This document shows positions 48,855-57,793 of a stretch of DNA of 64,000 nucleotides, piece after piece. Each line of letters starts with the position of its first letter. Position 1 is the stretch's first letter. Both the position numbers and the translations under genes were made by a program. The DNA is from Symsagittifera roscoffensis. Its lineage: Eukaryota > Xenacoelomorpha > Acoela > Convolutidae. Where the stretch lies: NCBI RefSeq assembly GCF_963678635.1, contig NC_087066.1, forward strand, positions 54,516,312-54,580,311. The letters are read 5' to 3'. Below the pieces are notes generated by a model. It had not been told where the DNA came from and did no database searches. It saw nothing but the letters and a program-made list of their open reading frames with translations.

Positions 48855-50977
48855 ATGCGTCATTTTTCTACAAAAGTATCATTTTTATTGATTTATTATT
48901 GTACCAGCATAAACAGAATTTGTTCAACGTGCAGACATTACTCCTCTCCTAATGAAAATGTGACAGCTTTTTGGGATAACATTATTCATAACACAGCATC
49001 ATCTTTTCTAAAAAAATTACCAGAACTTATACCCAGACCTAAATAACCAAAATGAACATTTAGTACGGAACAATGTAATAGGAACTATCTCTAGCCCAAC
49101 AATCCCTCATTCAAACACCAACAACAACACTATAAAACCAACCTAGGCAACAGTTTTCTGTTTCAGCTGCCCACTAGAAATGTGTGCATCTCTATAGACT
49201 AAATGCTAGCTCTTTTACTGATTCATTTTCCCACACTTACAAATAAACTGTTTACACGAATAGCAGCTGTTGACTTTCCTCATTTAGGAACCGATAATTT
49301 TATGCGTCTTATGCTAATTGTTTATCCAGGAAAAGTAATTCATGAAGCTGTCATCGAATCATCAAATCCAAAATATAATTATATCTATTCGTTTTTTCAA
49401 AGTAACGAATCTGCTATCATAAAAATTAAATCAGAGGGAGTTCATTTATGTGTGTAAAAATACCACGATACAAATATTTTACTTGGACACAAACATTTAA
49501 ATGTTGGTTGGAATTTTGGATCGTGACATTCGTTTATTAATTCAACTCCCAGGTTACGCAAACAAACCACCAGCATTTAATAGCATCAACAAGATTACCA
49601 AAAACCAAACCGAAAGATTGTATTCATTTTATGATAATAACTTATCCTGATGAAACTATTAAGGAAATTGAAATTGACTCTTCAAACAAAATATGATTAT
49701 ACTTGTTCTCTGCTTGAGGGAAACAGCTCAGGAGTTGTCATTACCGATTTCGAAGGAATTCACTTGTGTATAAATCTTAAGCCATTAAAAATAAAATTGA
49801 ATTGATACATTCCAAAAGTAAAATTTGGAGAAAAATATATGTTCCTTCTTGACACACTTAATCAAAATCTCTGCTTAGTCATATCCTGCTCTCATTTCCC
49901 AAAAAAGTTTTTATTCCCGAGTAGCAGCAATTTTATCATCTGTAGCAATTGATAACCATTTACACTTAATTATCAACGACTTTCACCAAAATCAAGTTGA
50001 CGATATTATCGTAAAAGCAATGAATTCTAAATACAAAGATATTCTTCACACCATCAAGTATAAAAACTCAGCCAGTTTCGAAACTGCTTGTGAAGAAAAT
50101 AATTTTGGTGAGTAACATAGTTGACCATAATACTCATGTTATTTAAACATTACAATCGTCACGTACTCCGTTACCAAATAGAAAAATCTTTCGGCGCTTG
50201 TAACAGTTCATATTGTCCAAAAATAATATTATACTTCGATTATTGTAATACGTGGGAAGACGGAACAATTGAAGTCTTCCACAACTCGCCGTATTGGAAT
50301 TTTTCCTAGTTATGTCGAATACGTGTTTAAGAAGTCATTTGCCAAATGACATAAGCGACTTCCAGTCAAATGATCTCACTAACTTCTCGTTAACTGTTTA
50401 TCCAGTTACCAAACCTACGTTACTCACTCATTGGGAGTAGAAAAAAACACTTTCATCTTTTACATACGAGTAAGCTCAACTCCTTTATATCAACTACAAT
50501 CATATTTCCAGGAAGTCACCCTATTTTCTTTGAGCTAAGTCATTTTCTCGCTTTCGACACAAATGCAAAATTTTTTCTAAACCCTCCTTTTTTTCTAATT
50601 AGAAAAAAAAATGATGTTTAATATCAACGACTGACCAGTTTCAGTTAATCATATAAAGAAAACCTTTGAATTACGAACCCATTAACAAGTTTATATGATA
50701 GTTAAATTTCGATACATCGAAACGGGTACTTTTGGGGAACTCAGAATTTATCCAACTTCCCGATATTGGTCATTCTTTCTTTTTGCATCTGATCACCCAG
50801 AGTCCTGTCCTATCAATGTTGAATGTAAAAATTGTACCTCAGACTAGAATGATAATCTTCTGCGAAGGAATCTTTGTCAAAATAAAGGGGTTCCAACGCT
50901 CCTTCATTCTATCAGAAAATTTCAAAGTAATCCCCAATTTATTTCGAAACATGAATTATACACAGCACCATTATTAA
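48855..50977 (+). other. Cluster of small, mutually similar open frames (unknown gene or decayed tandem family)
   Basis: Frames at 48855-49046, 49203-49457, about 49540-49790 (two pieces, one shift), about 49905-50118, 50121-50309 and 50732-50977 follow one another on the plus strand. Several share a pattern. 49203-49457 has TRIAAV...NFMRLMLIVYP...IHEAVIESSNPKYNY. The frame near 49640-49790 has MIITYPDETIKEIEIDSSNK and, after the shift, GIHLC. 49905-50118 has SRVAAI...LIINDF...IIVKAMNSKYKD. These look like diverged repeats of a roughly 80-residue unit: either exons of one gene with short introns or a decaying tandem family. No known domain recognised. Coordinates mark the cluster. Confidence 0.3.
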
Positions 50978-50999
50978 ACCAAGCAATAAATACTGGCAT

Positions 51000-51930
51000 C
51001 TTATACTATGCCTTGCAAATAGGCTAACATTTCCCGTTCCCTGCGATTTAGACCATATTGAATAAGCAGTGAGAATGACAACTGAATGTCCCATATGCTT
51101 GGAAGTTTGTGATAAAAAAACTACATAAGAAAATTACCTCCACAACCAGCACATTTAGTTTGTGTTATATAGCGTGTCTTGCTATGCTAATTAATGATTA
51201 GAAATGAGGAATTGTGTTTGAGAGTAATAAAGGGATGTGCTTCGTGATGTCTACCTCCTTCTCAGCTGAGTCTAAGCTGTTTGATTTATAAGAGTGAGTA
51301 TTAATCTTTTAATTACTATTTTTGAGCTGTTTTACTGTAATGGCTCTCTCTCAATTAATGATTCAATTACTTTCTCATTGATTGTTTGCATTAAGTAAAT
51401 ATGAGTTTAACACTTTGTCATTGACATATAATGGCATTGATATTTAAGTCTAATTCGCACCAATTATGGTAATTAATAATGAGTAACTAACATAGGCGTG
51501 AAGCGCTATGTGACACTTACACACCTGTTGATAGTTCCCTGGCGGCTAATAACCAAGGGAGAACTTGAGTTAGCACGCACCGGGTGTAATATAGCACTGC
51601 ATTAATTTGATTCGTAATATGCGTAGAGGTGCAATTGATTTGTACTTTTCAATATAAAGGCTAAAGTTATAGGTCATTGATTTACACAAATTATTATTAA
51701 ACTCTGAACTAAATTTAAGTACATTCAACATGTTGAACACAGTTATATTAGGACTCAAATATACGCAAATGCATGCCCCTAACTGCTCAGAATATATTCA
51801 TGGTGAAAAGGATTTAGGTTTAAACAGGTCAATTTAAGTCTGATGAGACAATCCGATTTCAAAGTTATTTTGGCCACGTAGTCAGTCTTATAGGTGATTT
51901 ATGAATGTGAGTTCAATGAATGCCAGTAAC
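51000..51930 (-). repeat. Probable 3' LTR region of the env-bearing element (ends not resolved)
   Basis: Non-coding sequence directly downstream of env on the minus strand, after a 20-base purine tract. A TATAAAT motif (minus strand, about 51284-51290) lies in it. The 5' LTR would be beyond 64,000, so the two cannot be compared and the boundaries are guesses. Confidence 0.3.
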
Positions 51931-51933
51931 TGG

Positions 51934-54375
51934 TCAAATTTGGCTTAAGCTCTCCTCTCTCCCTTTTTCGTTAAAGCTCGTTTCGTTCAAGACAACCTGT
52001 GATTCTTGTGTTCTGCTTATGTTCCCCATTGAGGAGCAGGCTGAGGTTAGCCTTGATCGGTTGGTTGGCGTTTGATAGGCATTCAGTTCTGCTTGTGTTA
52101 GTACTATGTATTTCTCACGAAGCTTGGACCCATCCTTTTGGAAGGCCTTCCTGTCAGATGCTGCTACTGAGAGCACCGGTCGAAGTGCGATGGTTCCATC
52201 CTGCCCTTTCAGAAACTTCGGAGTCAATCTTCTGAAGATGGCAAACCGGTGGTAGAGGTACATGATGAGTGCATGCAAGACAAGATTCCCCAAAAAGACT
52301 ATTGCTGTCAATGTAAGGGAAAGCCGTAATGGTACACACTGTTCCATTTTATCCACTAGGGTGGGTTTCAGCAATCTCATGTGATGGGCGATCGGCTTTG
52401 CGATGTCATTTAGCTGGTCTGTTTTTGTCAGGTGAGGGCTGTCTATCAGTTTCGCTTTTACTTCCCGCAGTAACTTAACTCCGGCATCCGTTTTTGATTC
52501 ATAATACGGGAGTTCTGTTAAGTCTGGCAATTCTGAAAGAAGATGCGACAAGGGGTCCGGCAAGTTCACGGTAATCCGTTTTGCTGGAATTTTGTCACAG
52601 CTAGCGAGGTCCGGCCTAATTTTTATGTATTTGCTGATCAACTGAGTCCCACAGTCTAATGTTATCAGACAAATATTACAGCCTGCATGATCTTCCCGTT
52701 TGGGGGTGTTCAGCTCTTCAAGGCTGTACTCTCGTAGGGAAAATGACGCACTGGCTGATGTGATGAGCCAAATCCCGTAGCCCAAATTCGTAGCTTTCTC
52801 CGGCGTAGGGAGAAGTATCTTTTCCGTTTCGCACACTTGCAATGCCGTCATGATTGAGTGGAAATATAGTGTGGCTAGGCATGACGACTGGCCAAGATGT
52901 GTCTCCATAGCTTGATGGCAGATCCGGTATGTTGAGCTTCCCAAACAATTGGCGTACTGTTTTTCTGTCAGAACTGTTGTTTCCATAGAGTCCTCTGAGA
53001 TTGCCAGATATGATCCTTCAGTAACCCATTTGATGGCTTCGGTTGGGTCACCTTGTGGCATAGGTATCACATGGGCCCGGTAGATCTGGAAGGCTGTTTG
53101 ACTCGATGCGTACGGTATTGCCAAGTTGAGCAGAAGTCCTTCCTCAATTGTTGTGACATCGCGAAGCAGTTTCGCGTCATAATATGAGTGGATATCGCTT
53201 GGCGGTATCGCAAGTGTCAATCGGTGGTTCTCCTCCTTTTGGCTTTTGTATACTGCGTCTATGATCGCCAACAGGGATTCTCGCGGTACCAGAGACATCG
53301 GTAGTCGTTGGTCCAGCAGAGTTGGTATCGAGTTTAAGACATTTGTCTTAAAGGCATAAAGTGCGGCTTTATAGCTTGTTATATCTGCGTAGACAACGTT
53401 TAGTAGTGATGCTGCTGTGTCGAAGTTGAAATTTATCTGTTGGTTCGAGAACAATGTTTGTGTGCAGTCCCGCAAGATATGGAAATTGCCTTGAATTGTT
53501 GCAAACTGTTCTTCGAGTATTTTCCAATGTCGGTTTTGATTTTCGATGGTTTGTTGTTGAATTGCTCGGATTTCAGACAACTCAATCGAAATCGCAAAGA
53601 ACTTTTCGTTGCTCGATGTTTCGATTTCTGACACATAGTCCGTAAGTGCCATTGAGTATTGTTCCAAGCTCTCAATGTTTTTGGCATTTGCTTGAGCCTG
53701 GTCCTGGCACGATCCGAAAATTTCCATAAGTCCACATCCTCCTGAATTTCCCATCATTATACCAGAGCCAAACAGACCAATTCCGGCGATGGCCGCTGCC
53801 GCAATTAGTGGAGCTCCCCTGCGGGTACGTGTTGAGTCTAGTGGGTTTTTGTTGAGGAAGCGGGAAGTGTCAGTTCTAATGGCTTGGGCTTCTTGCTTTG
53901 CTGCTGCAGCCTTATCCTCGATCATGTCCAGGAGCCAGTCAAGGTTGAATGGGTCTGTAGTTGAATTGAAGTTCGTGGAAAAATCCAGAGGGCACTCTAT
54001 AGAGGGTGTTCGCCATTTCTCCGAAAGTTTGTTGAGGTAATTCCTCATTGTTGTCTTCATCGTGAAATTGTACTTTGGGAAAGGAATTAGGAACTGGACA
54101 TTTACAAACTTTTCTGCCAGGATGATCTTACTTTCTTTGTGGAAGATTATCCCAGATGAAAGAACATCGTCGTAGGATGCCAAAGTACGGCCTATTTGTA
54201 GGACGAGAAGCAATAGTAGCATTGTCCCTTCGTGGTTTAGAGTAATGTTCCTGGTTAAAACTGTGGCTTCGTGTTTTGGGTGGGCGTTGTGGTATTTATT
54301 TCTACGGTATAAACAGTATGTTTGTTGTTTAGCCAAGTTTGGTGATTTTGATATTTCGGTGGCATTTACTTCCAA
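51934..54375 (-). CDS. env: Env-like class I fusion glycoprotein of an endogenous retroelement
   Basis: An intact 813-codon frame. A hydrophobic signal peptide (MLLLLLVLQIGRTLA) starts at Met52, so translation may begin at 54222 or with a 51-residue leader at 54375. RTRR at 183-186 is a furin-type site, followed by a Gly/Ala-rich fusion-peptide-like stretch (187-212), a CGL...GSC pair and a coiled coil at about 225-305. Cys-rich ectodomain segments lie at 475-595. A TM anchor at about 684-708 (LSLTLTAIVFLGNLVLHALIMY) precedes a cytoplasmic tail of about 105 residues. The architecture matches class I envelope fusion proteins of errantivirus-like and other animal retroelements. It would place the element on membranes and allow cell-to-cell or germline transfer. 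It is transcribed in the same direction as pol but separated from it by 3.4 kb. Confidence 0.8.
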   Translation of the reverse strand: MEVNATEISKSPNLAKQQTYCLYRRNKYHNAHPKHEATVLTRNITLNHEGTMLLLLLVLQIGRTLASYDDVLSSGIIFHKESKIILAEKFVNVQFLIPFPKYNFTMKTTMRNYLNKLSEKWRTPSIECPLDFSTNFNSTTDPFNLDWLLDMIEDKAAAAKQEAQAIRTDTSRFLNKNPLDSTRTRRGAPLIAAAAIAGIGLFGSGIMMGNSGGCGLMEIFGSCQDQAQANAKNIESLEQYSMALTDYVSEIETSSNEKFFAISIELSEIRAIQQQTIENQNRHWKILEEQFATIQGNFHILRDCTQTLFSNQQINFNFDTAASLLNVVYADITSYKAALYAFKTNVLNSIPTLLDQRLPMSLVPRESLLAIIDAVYKSQKEENHRLTLAIPPSDIHSYYDAKLLRDVTTIEEGLLLNLAIPYASSQTAFQIYRAHVIPMPQGDPTEAIKWVTEGSYLAISEDSMETTVLTEKQYANCLGSSTYRICHQAMETHLGQSSCLATLYFHSIMTALQVCETEKILLPTPEKATNLGYGIWLITSASASFSLREYSLEELNTPKREDHAGCNICLITLDCGTQLISKYIKIRPDLASCDKIPAKRITVNLPDPLSHLLSELPDLTELPYYESKTDAGVKLLREVKAKLIDSPHLTKTDQLNDIAKPIAHHMRLLKPTLVDKMEQCVPLRLSLTLTAIVFLGNLVLHALIMYLYHRFAIFRRLTPKFLKGQDGTIALRPVLSVAASDRKAFQKDGSKLREKYIVLTQAELNAYQTPTNRSRLTSACSSMGNISRTQESQVVLNETSFNEKGREESLSQI
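51949..51968 (-). promoter_or_regulatory. Polypurine tract inside the 3' end of env
   Basis: On the minus strand AAAAAGGGAGAGAGGAGAGC, nearly all purine, ends 12 bp before the env stop codon. It is the natural candidate for the plus-strand primer. If so, the last four env codons lie in the LTR. Confidence 0.55.
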
Positions 54376-54575
54376 TCATTGAGTTCGTATTCAGGTTGTG
54401 TTGGTTTATTTAATGGGTATGATACGGACTCAGCAAATGATCATCAAGAGGTCGACAAATTGTTGACTTTTGCCAATTTTATCTTGTCACTGCACTTAAT
54501 TTGGCTCACGCTCAAGTTGTATTCCGTATTACAGTCAATTTTAGTTAAATCACTGACTATTAATTTAATCCCAGA

Positions 54576-54950
54576 ATGTTCATCCGAGTAATTGACATTC
54601 CATATGTACCCGTTCTAAAGTGGCGAATGTCCCCAGTGAGTCAACTGTTGGTGGTGGCGAGTCTGGCTGATACGGCGGGTCACTGTAGCGTCCACAATGT
54701 TGCCGTTCGGACCGACAAATTTGGTTGGATTTCGGTACCACCTCGGGGGATCATTTGTCAGGGATTACTGCTGCCCAAGCTGAGGGCCTATGTGTCAGAG
54801 TTGGACGGCCCCGTGGTCATGGTGCAGCTGACGGAGGCAATTTCGGTGATTGAGATCTCCTTCACCGCAAAATATGCTGACGTCAGGCTGTGGTGTCCCG
54901 GGGAGGAGCATGAAAAGTCTCTTTGTGGGAACAAAGACGAGAGTATTTAA
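54576..54950 (+). CDS. Small ORF with signal-peptide-like start, antisense to the retroelement
   Basis: A 124-codon frame on the strand opposite to pol and env. The sequence is clearly less AT-rich than its surroundings, which supports coding. Met18 (54627) begins MSPVSQLLVVASLADTAGHC, a plausible if short signal peptide. The rest has scattered Cys and beta-type alternation (GPVVMVQLTEAISVIEISF). It may be the first exon of a membrane glycoprotein whose anchor is the frame at 55399-55629, but no donor was proven. A phase-compatible GTGATT lies at 54846. Unknown family; secreted or ectodomain role inferred only from composition. Confidence 0.4.
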   Translation: MFIRVIDIPYVPVLKWRMSPVSQLLVVASLADTAGHCSVHNVAVRTDKFGWISVPPRGIICQGLLLPKLRAYVSELDGPVVMVQLTEAISVIEISFTAKYADVRLWCPGEEHEKSLCGNKDESI

Positions 54951-55069
54951 ACTCAAAACTTGAAGCTTCCTGTAGTTTGTATTATCGTTGTTGTATATAT
55001 TTCTCGTTTTCAATTTATTCTTCATATTGTCTCGCAAGTTTTCTTGAAGCAGTTGAGCTGCTGTCTATA

Positions 55070-55265
55070 AAAGGCCATAAGCAAGTGCCAGGAGCAACTC
55101 TCACTTTTTCGAATGTAAAAGGCCATAAGCAAATGCCAGAAGCAACTCTCACTTTTTCGAAAGTAAAAGGCCATAAGCAAGTGCCAGAGCAACTCTCATT
55201 TTTCGGAAGTAAAAGGCCATAAGGAAGTGCCAGAAGCAACTCTCGTTTTTTCGAATGTAAAAGGC
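55070..55265. repeat. 48-bp tandem repeat, four copies plus a partial
   Basis: Units begin 'aaaggccataagcaagtgcc' at 55070, 55118, 55166 and 55212, with a partial unit at 55260. Periods are 48, 48, 46 and 48. The tract lies between the two antisense small frames. Confidence 0.9.
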
Positions 55266-55390
55266 CTGAAATCCGCGATAAGATATTAATTTCGTTCTGT
55301 GTGTTTTAGCTTTCACATTTCTGTTTTTCCTTGAGTTAGTACTACAGGTAACCAGTTGTTCATTTTGAATGGATGTACAATTGTATAATA

Positions 55391-55403
55391 TTTTTCAGTT
55401 GAG
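55391..55403 (+). promoter_or_regulatory. Acceptor-like motif TTTTTCAGTTGAG before the TM ORF
   Basis: Ends 1 bp before an in-frame ATG at 55405. The identical 13-mer precedes the JmjC start at 55944-55956. It could be a cis acceptor (phase 0) or a spliced-leader site. Confidence 0.5.
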
Positions 55404-55629
55404 CATGTGTTTCTCTGTGCCTTGGGGCAGGTTTATGTTGTACTGCTGTCCGAATGGCAGCTATGTTCAGTTTGGGGCCAGTGAGAGCTGGTCTGAGCGT
55501 TCTCCGCTGTGCCCTCCGTTGACGGAAGAAGTGCAAGAGGGCGGCTCCCTGATGTTCGTTGTGATGAGCGTGGTGACGGCTCTACTGTTCTTGGTGGGAG
55601 TTGGGGCAGCAATTTTAAAACGGAAGTAG
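55399..55629 (+). CDS. Short membrane-anchored ORF, possible last exon of a glycoprotein
   Basis: If read from ATG 55405 the product is 74 residues: Cys-containing ectodomain (CCPNGSYVQF, PLCPPL), an acidic spacer, a strong TM helix (LMFVVMSVVTALLFLVGVGAAIL) and a KRK end, i.e. type I topology with a tiny tail. With no signal peptide of its own, it is better explained as the 3' exon of a gene that starts upstream, perhaps at 54576-54845, with the 48-bp repeat inside the intron. Same strand as the JmjC gene 330 bp downstream. No family recognised; the exon reading is inference. Confidence 0.45.
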   Translation: MSMCFSVPWGRFMLYCCPNGSYVQFGASESWSERSPLCPPLTEEVQEGGSLMFVVMSVVTALLFLVGVGAAILKRK

Positions 55630-55943
55630 ACGTTGTTTACTGGACTTTGTTTTAGAAACTTTGAACTTTTAATTTTACTTTTAGTTGTTTAGCTGATTAC
55701 ATTTAATTCATACTCGTACTTTTTCACAGTTTTTTGTTTCATAAGATCAGTGATGATTGTGCTCATGTGGTTTTTTTTCGTTTTAAATTTTCGGAGTTTG
55801 GGTAAAGTATGTCACGTATCGCTTAACTGTTGTCATCGCTTTCGTGAATTATATGCATTTTTATTATTATTATTTTTTTTTTCGCAATGTTAGGAGCTGA
55901 GTCTGGCTTCTTCTGTTTCTTCGCGTTTTTGATGACTGAGAAA

Positions 55944-55956
55944 TTTTTCAGTTGAG
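55944..55956 (+). promoter_or_regulatory. Acceptor-like motif TTTTTCAGTTGAG before the JmjC gene
   Basis: Same 13-mer as at 55391-55403, here ending 2 bp before the ATG at 55959. Confidence 0.5.
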
Positions 55957-55958
55957 AA

Positions 55959-56902
55959 ATGAAACGCAATGTTGAGCCTTCAAGTTCGTCCGCATCCAAG
56001 CGGAAGACCCGATCTGTTGCGGTAGACAGTCTTTCAGAGCTGCATTCCGTCGCTGAGTTTACGAAGAGCCTGCCGCAGGTGATGAATTTGGCCTCTTATG
56101 ATGGTCTCAATCGTGAGGAGCCTGCCCTTCTACGTGACTTCGTGGCTGTGGAGTATACAGACAAAAATCGACGGGTGAGTGCATAGTGTCTGGTTTCATG
56201 TGCAAATACAGTAATTGGGAGGCTTGTATACATAAATATATATATATATATATATATTTTTTTTGTTAGCGCTTTGTAAATGGCCTTGTGTATGCAGACC
56301 GTGCACTACGGACATTTGACTTGTTAGCTACTCGCGATGATGGCCCGCAGGGAGCCAAGATGTGGATGGGTCTTCAGCCCAAAGATGTAGCGAAGAGGCC
56401 TAAGTTTTTGAATTGTTGGGCGCCAAAGGACTCGCAAATTTCGGATCAAGCCTACGGGTTTCTGATTGTCACTGAGGGTGAAAATTTCACCCGGTTTCAC
56501 AGTGATTTTGAAGAAAACCTGGATAGCCTGATCACGCTGTATGGCGCCGGCGAGAAGGTTTGGGTTTTTACCAAACCCAGTTATGTTGGCCGGAAGCTGG
56601 AAGATGTGATCGATTGCACGGAGTTGATGCAACGGTTGATCGTTCACAAGGAGTCGGTGCTCTGTTGTGTTCAGCACGTTGGTGATACCGTGTATCTTCC
56701 CTATGGGTGGCTGCATTGTGTCATTACCATCAAGAATATTTCGGGGTGCTCATCTCTTTTATCAATCGGCTTGCGTGTCCCTCGCCAGAGATTTGAGAAG
56801 ATGTGGAAATTGATCTGCGACAGAATTCCATTAGATAAGAAGAGGGAAGTTAAGTACGCTGAGGGTCCTCTTTTCAGCGATTTAGAGAAGAGGAAGAAAT
56901 AA
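55959..56902 (+). CDS. JmjC-domain oxygenase, two exons, antisense between pol and env
   Basis: Exon 1 is 55959-56174 and exon 2 is 56270-56902, joined in phase 0 across a GTGAGT...TTGTTAG intron, giving 282 residues. The N-terminus is basic and Ser-rich (SSSSASKRKTR), possibly a nuclear signal. The JmjC fold spans about 100-250: RFHSDF supplies His149 and Asp151, GAGEKVWVF supplies Lys168 for 2-oxoglutarate, and GDTVYLPYGWLHCV supplies His221, so the Fe(II) triad is intact. JmjC enzymes hydroxylate or demethylate proteins, often histones. No PHD, F-box or zinc finger accompanies the domain, so the substrate is unknown. It is transcribed opposite to the retroelement and converges on the pol-macro gene. 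It could be cargo of the element or a host gene trapped beside it. Confidence 0.8.
56175..56269 (+). other. Intron of the JmjC gene, with an (AT)n run
   Basis: 95 bp, GTGAGT donor and TTTTTTTTGTTAG acceptor. It includes an (AT)n microsatellite at about 56236-56257 placed just before the pyrimidine tract. Confidence 0.85.
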
Positions 56903-56984
56903 TGCATAACTTGTTTATTTCTGGTCGAATACGAAATGTAATTTCATGTTCTCAATTTATCATCATCAGTTTTTTTTTTCAAGA

Positions 56985-57780
56985 GCTTTAGGTGAGATCT
57001 GATGAAGTGTTTTTTCCAGATCTCAATAAGTTGGGATCTCCTAGTGATCTGACTTCCTGTTTTTTCCTTATTGGGCATTTGATATTCATTAGGCTCAAAA
57101 AATGGTATGGTTAGTTCTCCTCGTTTTTGGGGGACGTCCAAATTTTTTATAGGTAATGCTTAAACATGGGCAACAGGTGGATTTTTTCATATCTCGTCAA
57201 GTTGAGATCTCCTAGTGAGCCGACTTCTTGCCTGTTCCTCATTGGTCATTTGATGGTCATTGGGCTCAAAAAATGGCATGGTTAGTTCTCCTCATTTTTG
57301 GGGGATGTCCAAATTTTTTATAGGTAATGCTTAAACATGGGCAACAGGTGGATTTTTTCATATCTCGTGAAGTTGAGATCTCCTAGTGAGCCGACTTCTT
57401 GCCTGTTCCTCATTGGTCATTTGATGGTCATTGGGCTTAAAAAATGGCATGGTTAGTTCTCCTCATTTTTGAGGGACGTCCAAATTTTTTATAGGTAATG
57501 CTTAAACATGGGCAACAGGTGGATTTTTTCATATCTCGTGAAGTTGAGATCTCCTAGTGAGCCGACTTCTTGCCTGTTCCTCACTGGTCATTTGATGGTC
57601 ATTGGGCTCAAAAAATGGCATGGTTAGTTCTCCTCATTTTTGGGGGACGTCCAAATTTTTTATAGGTAATGCTTAAACATGGGCAACAGGTGGATTTTTT
57701 CATATCTCGTGAAGTTGAGATCTCCTAGTGAGCCAACTTCTTGCCTGTGCCTCATTGGTCATTTGATGGTCATGGACAGT
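56985..57780. repeat. 171-bp tandem repeat, five copies
   Basis: 'cctagtga' recurs at 57040, 57211, 57382, 57553 and 57724, a constant period of 171 bp. The first unit is the most diverged. The tract fills the space between the converging stops of the JmjC gene (56902) and the pol-macro ORF (57794). Confidence 0.9.
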
Positions 57781-57793
57781 GCCGCAAAGCTGT

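Noticed and set aside
52718-54040. Several frames of 60-100 codons overlapping env on both strands
   Set aside because: Shadows of the intact env frame; none has its own motif or start context.
56324-56716. 130-codon minus-strand frame across JmjC exon 2
   Set aside because: The sense frame has the JmjC catalytic residues and a matching intron; the antisense frame has nothing recognisable.
56985-57780. 171-bp tandem repeat as alpha-satellite or CRISPR-like array
   Set aside because: Only the period recalls alpha satellite; five units between two genes in an animal genome, with no repeat-spacer alternation.
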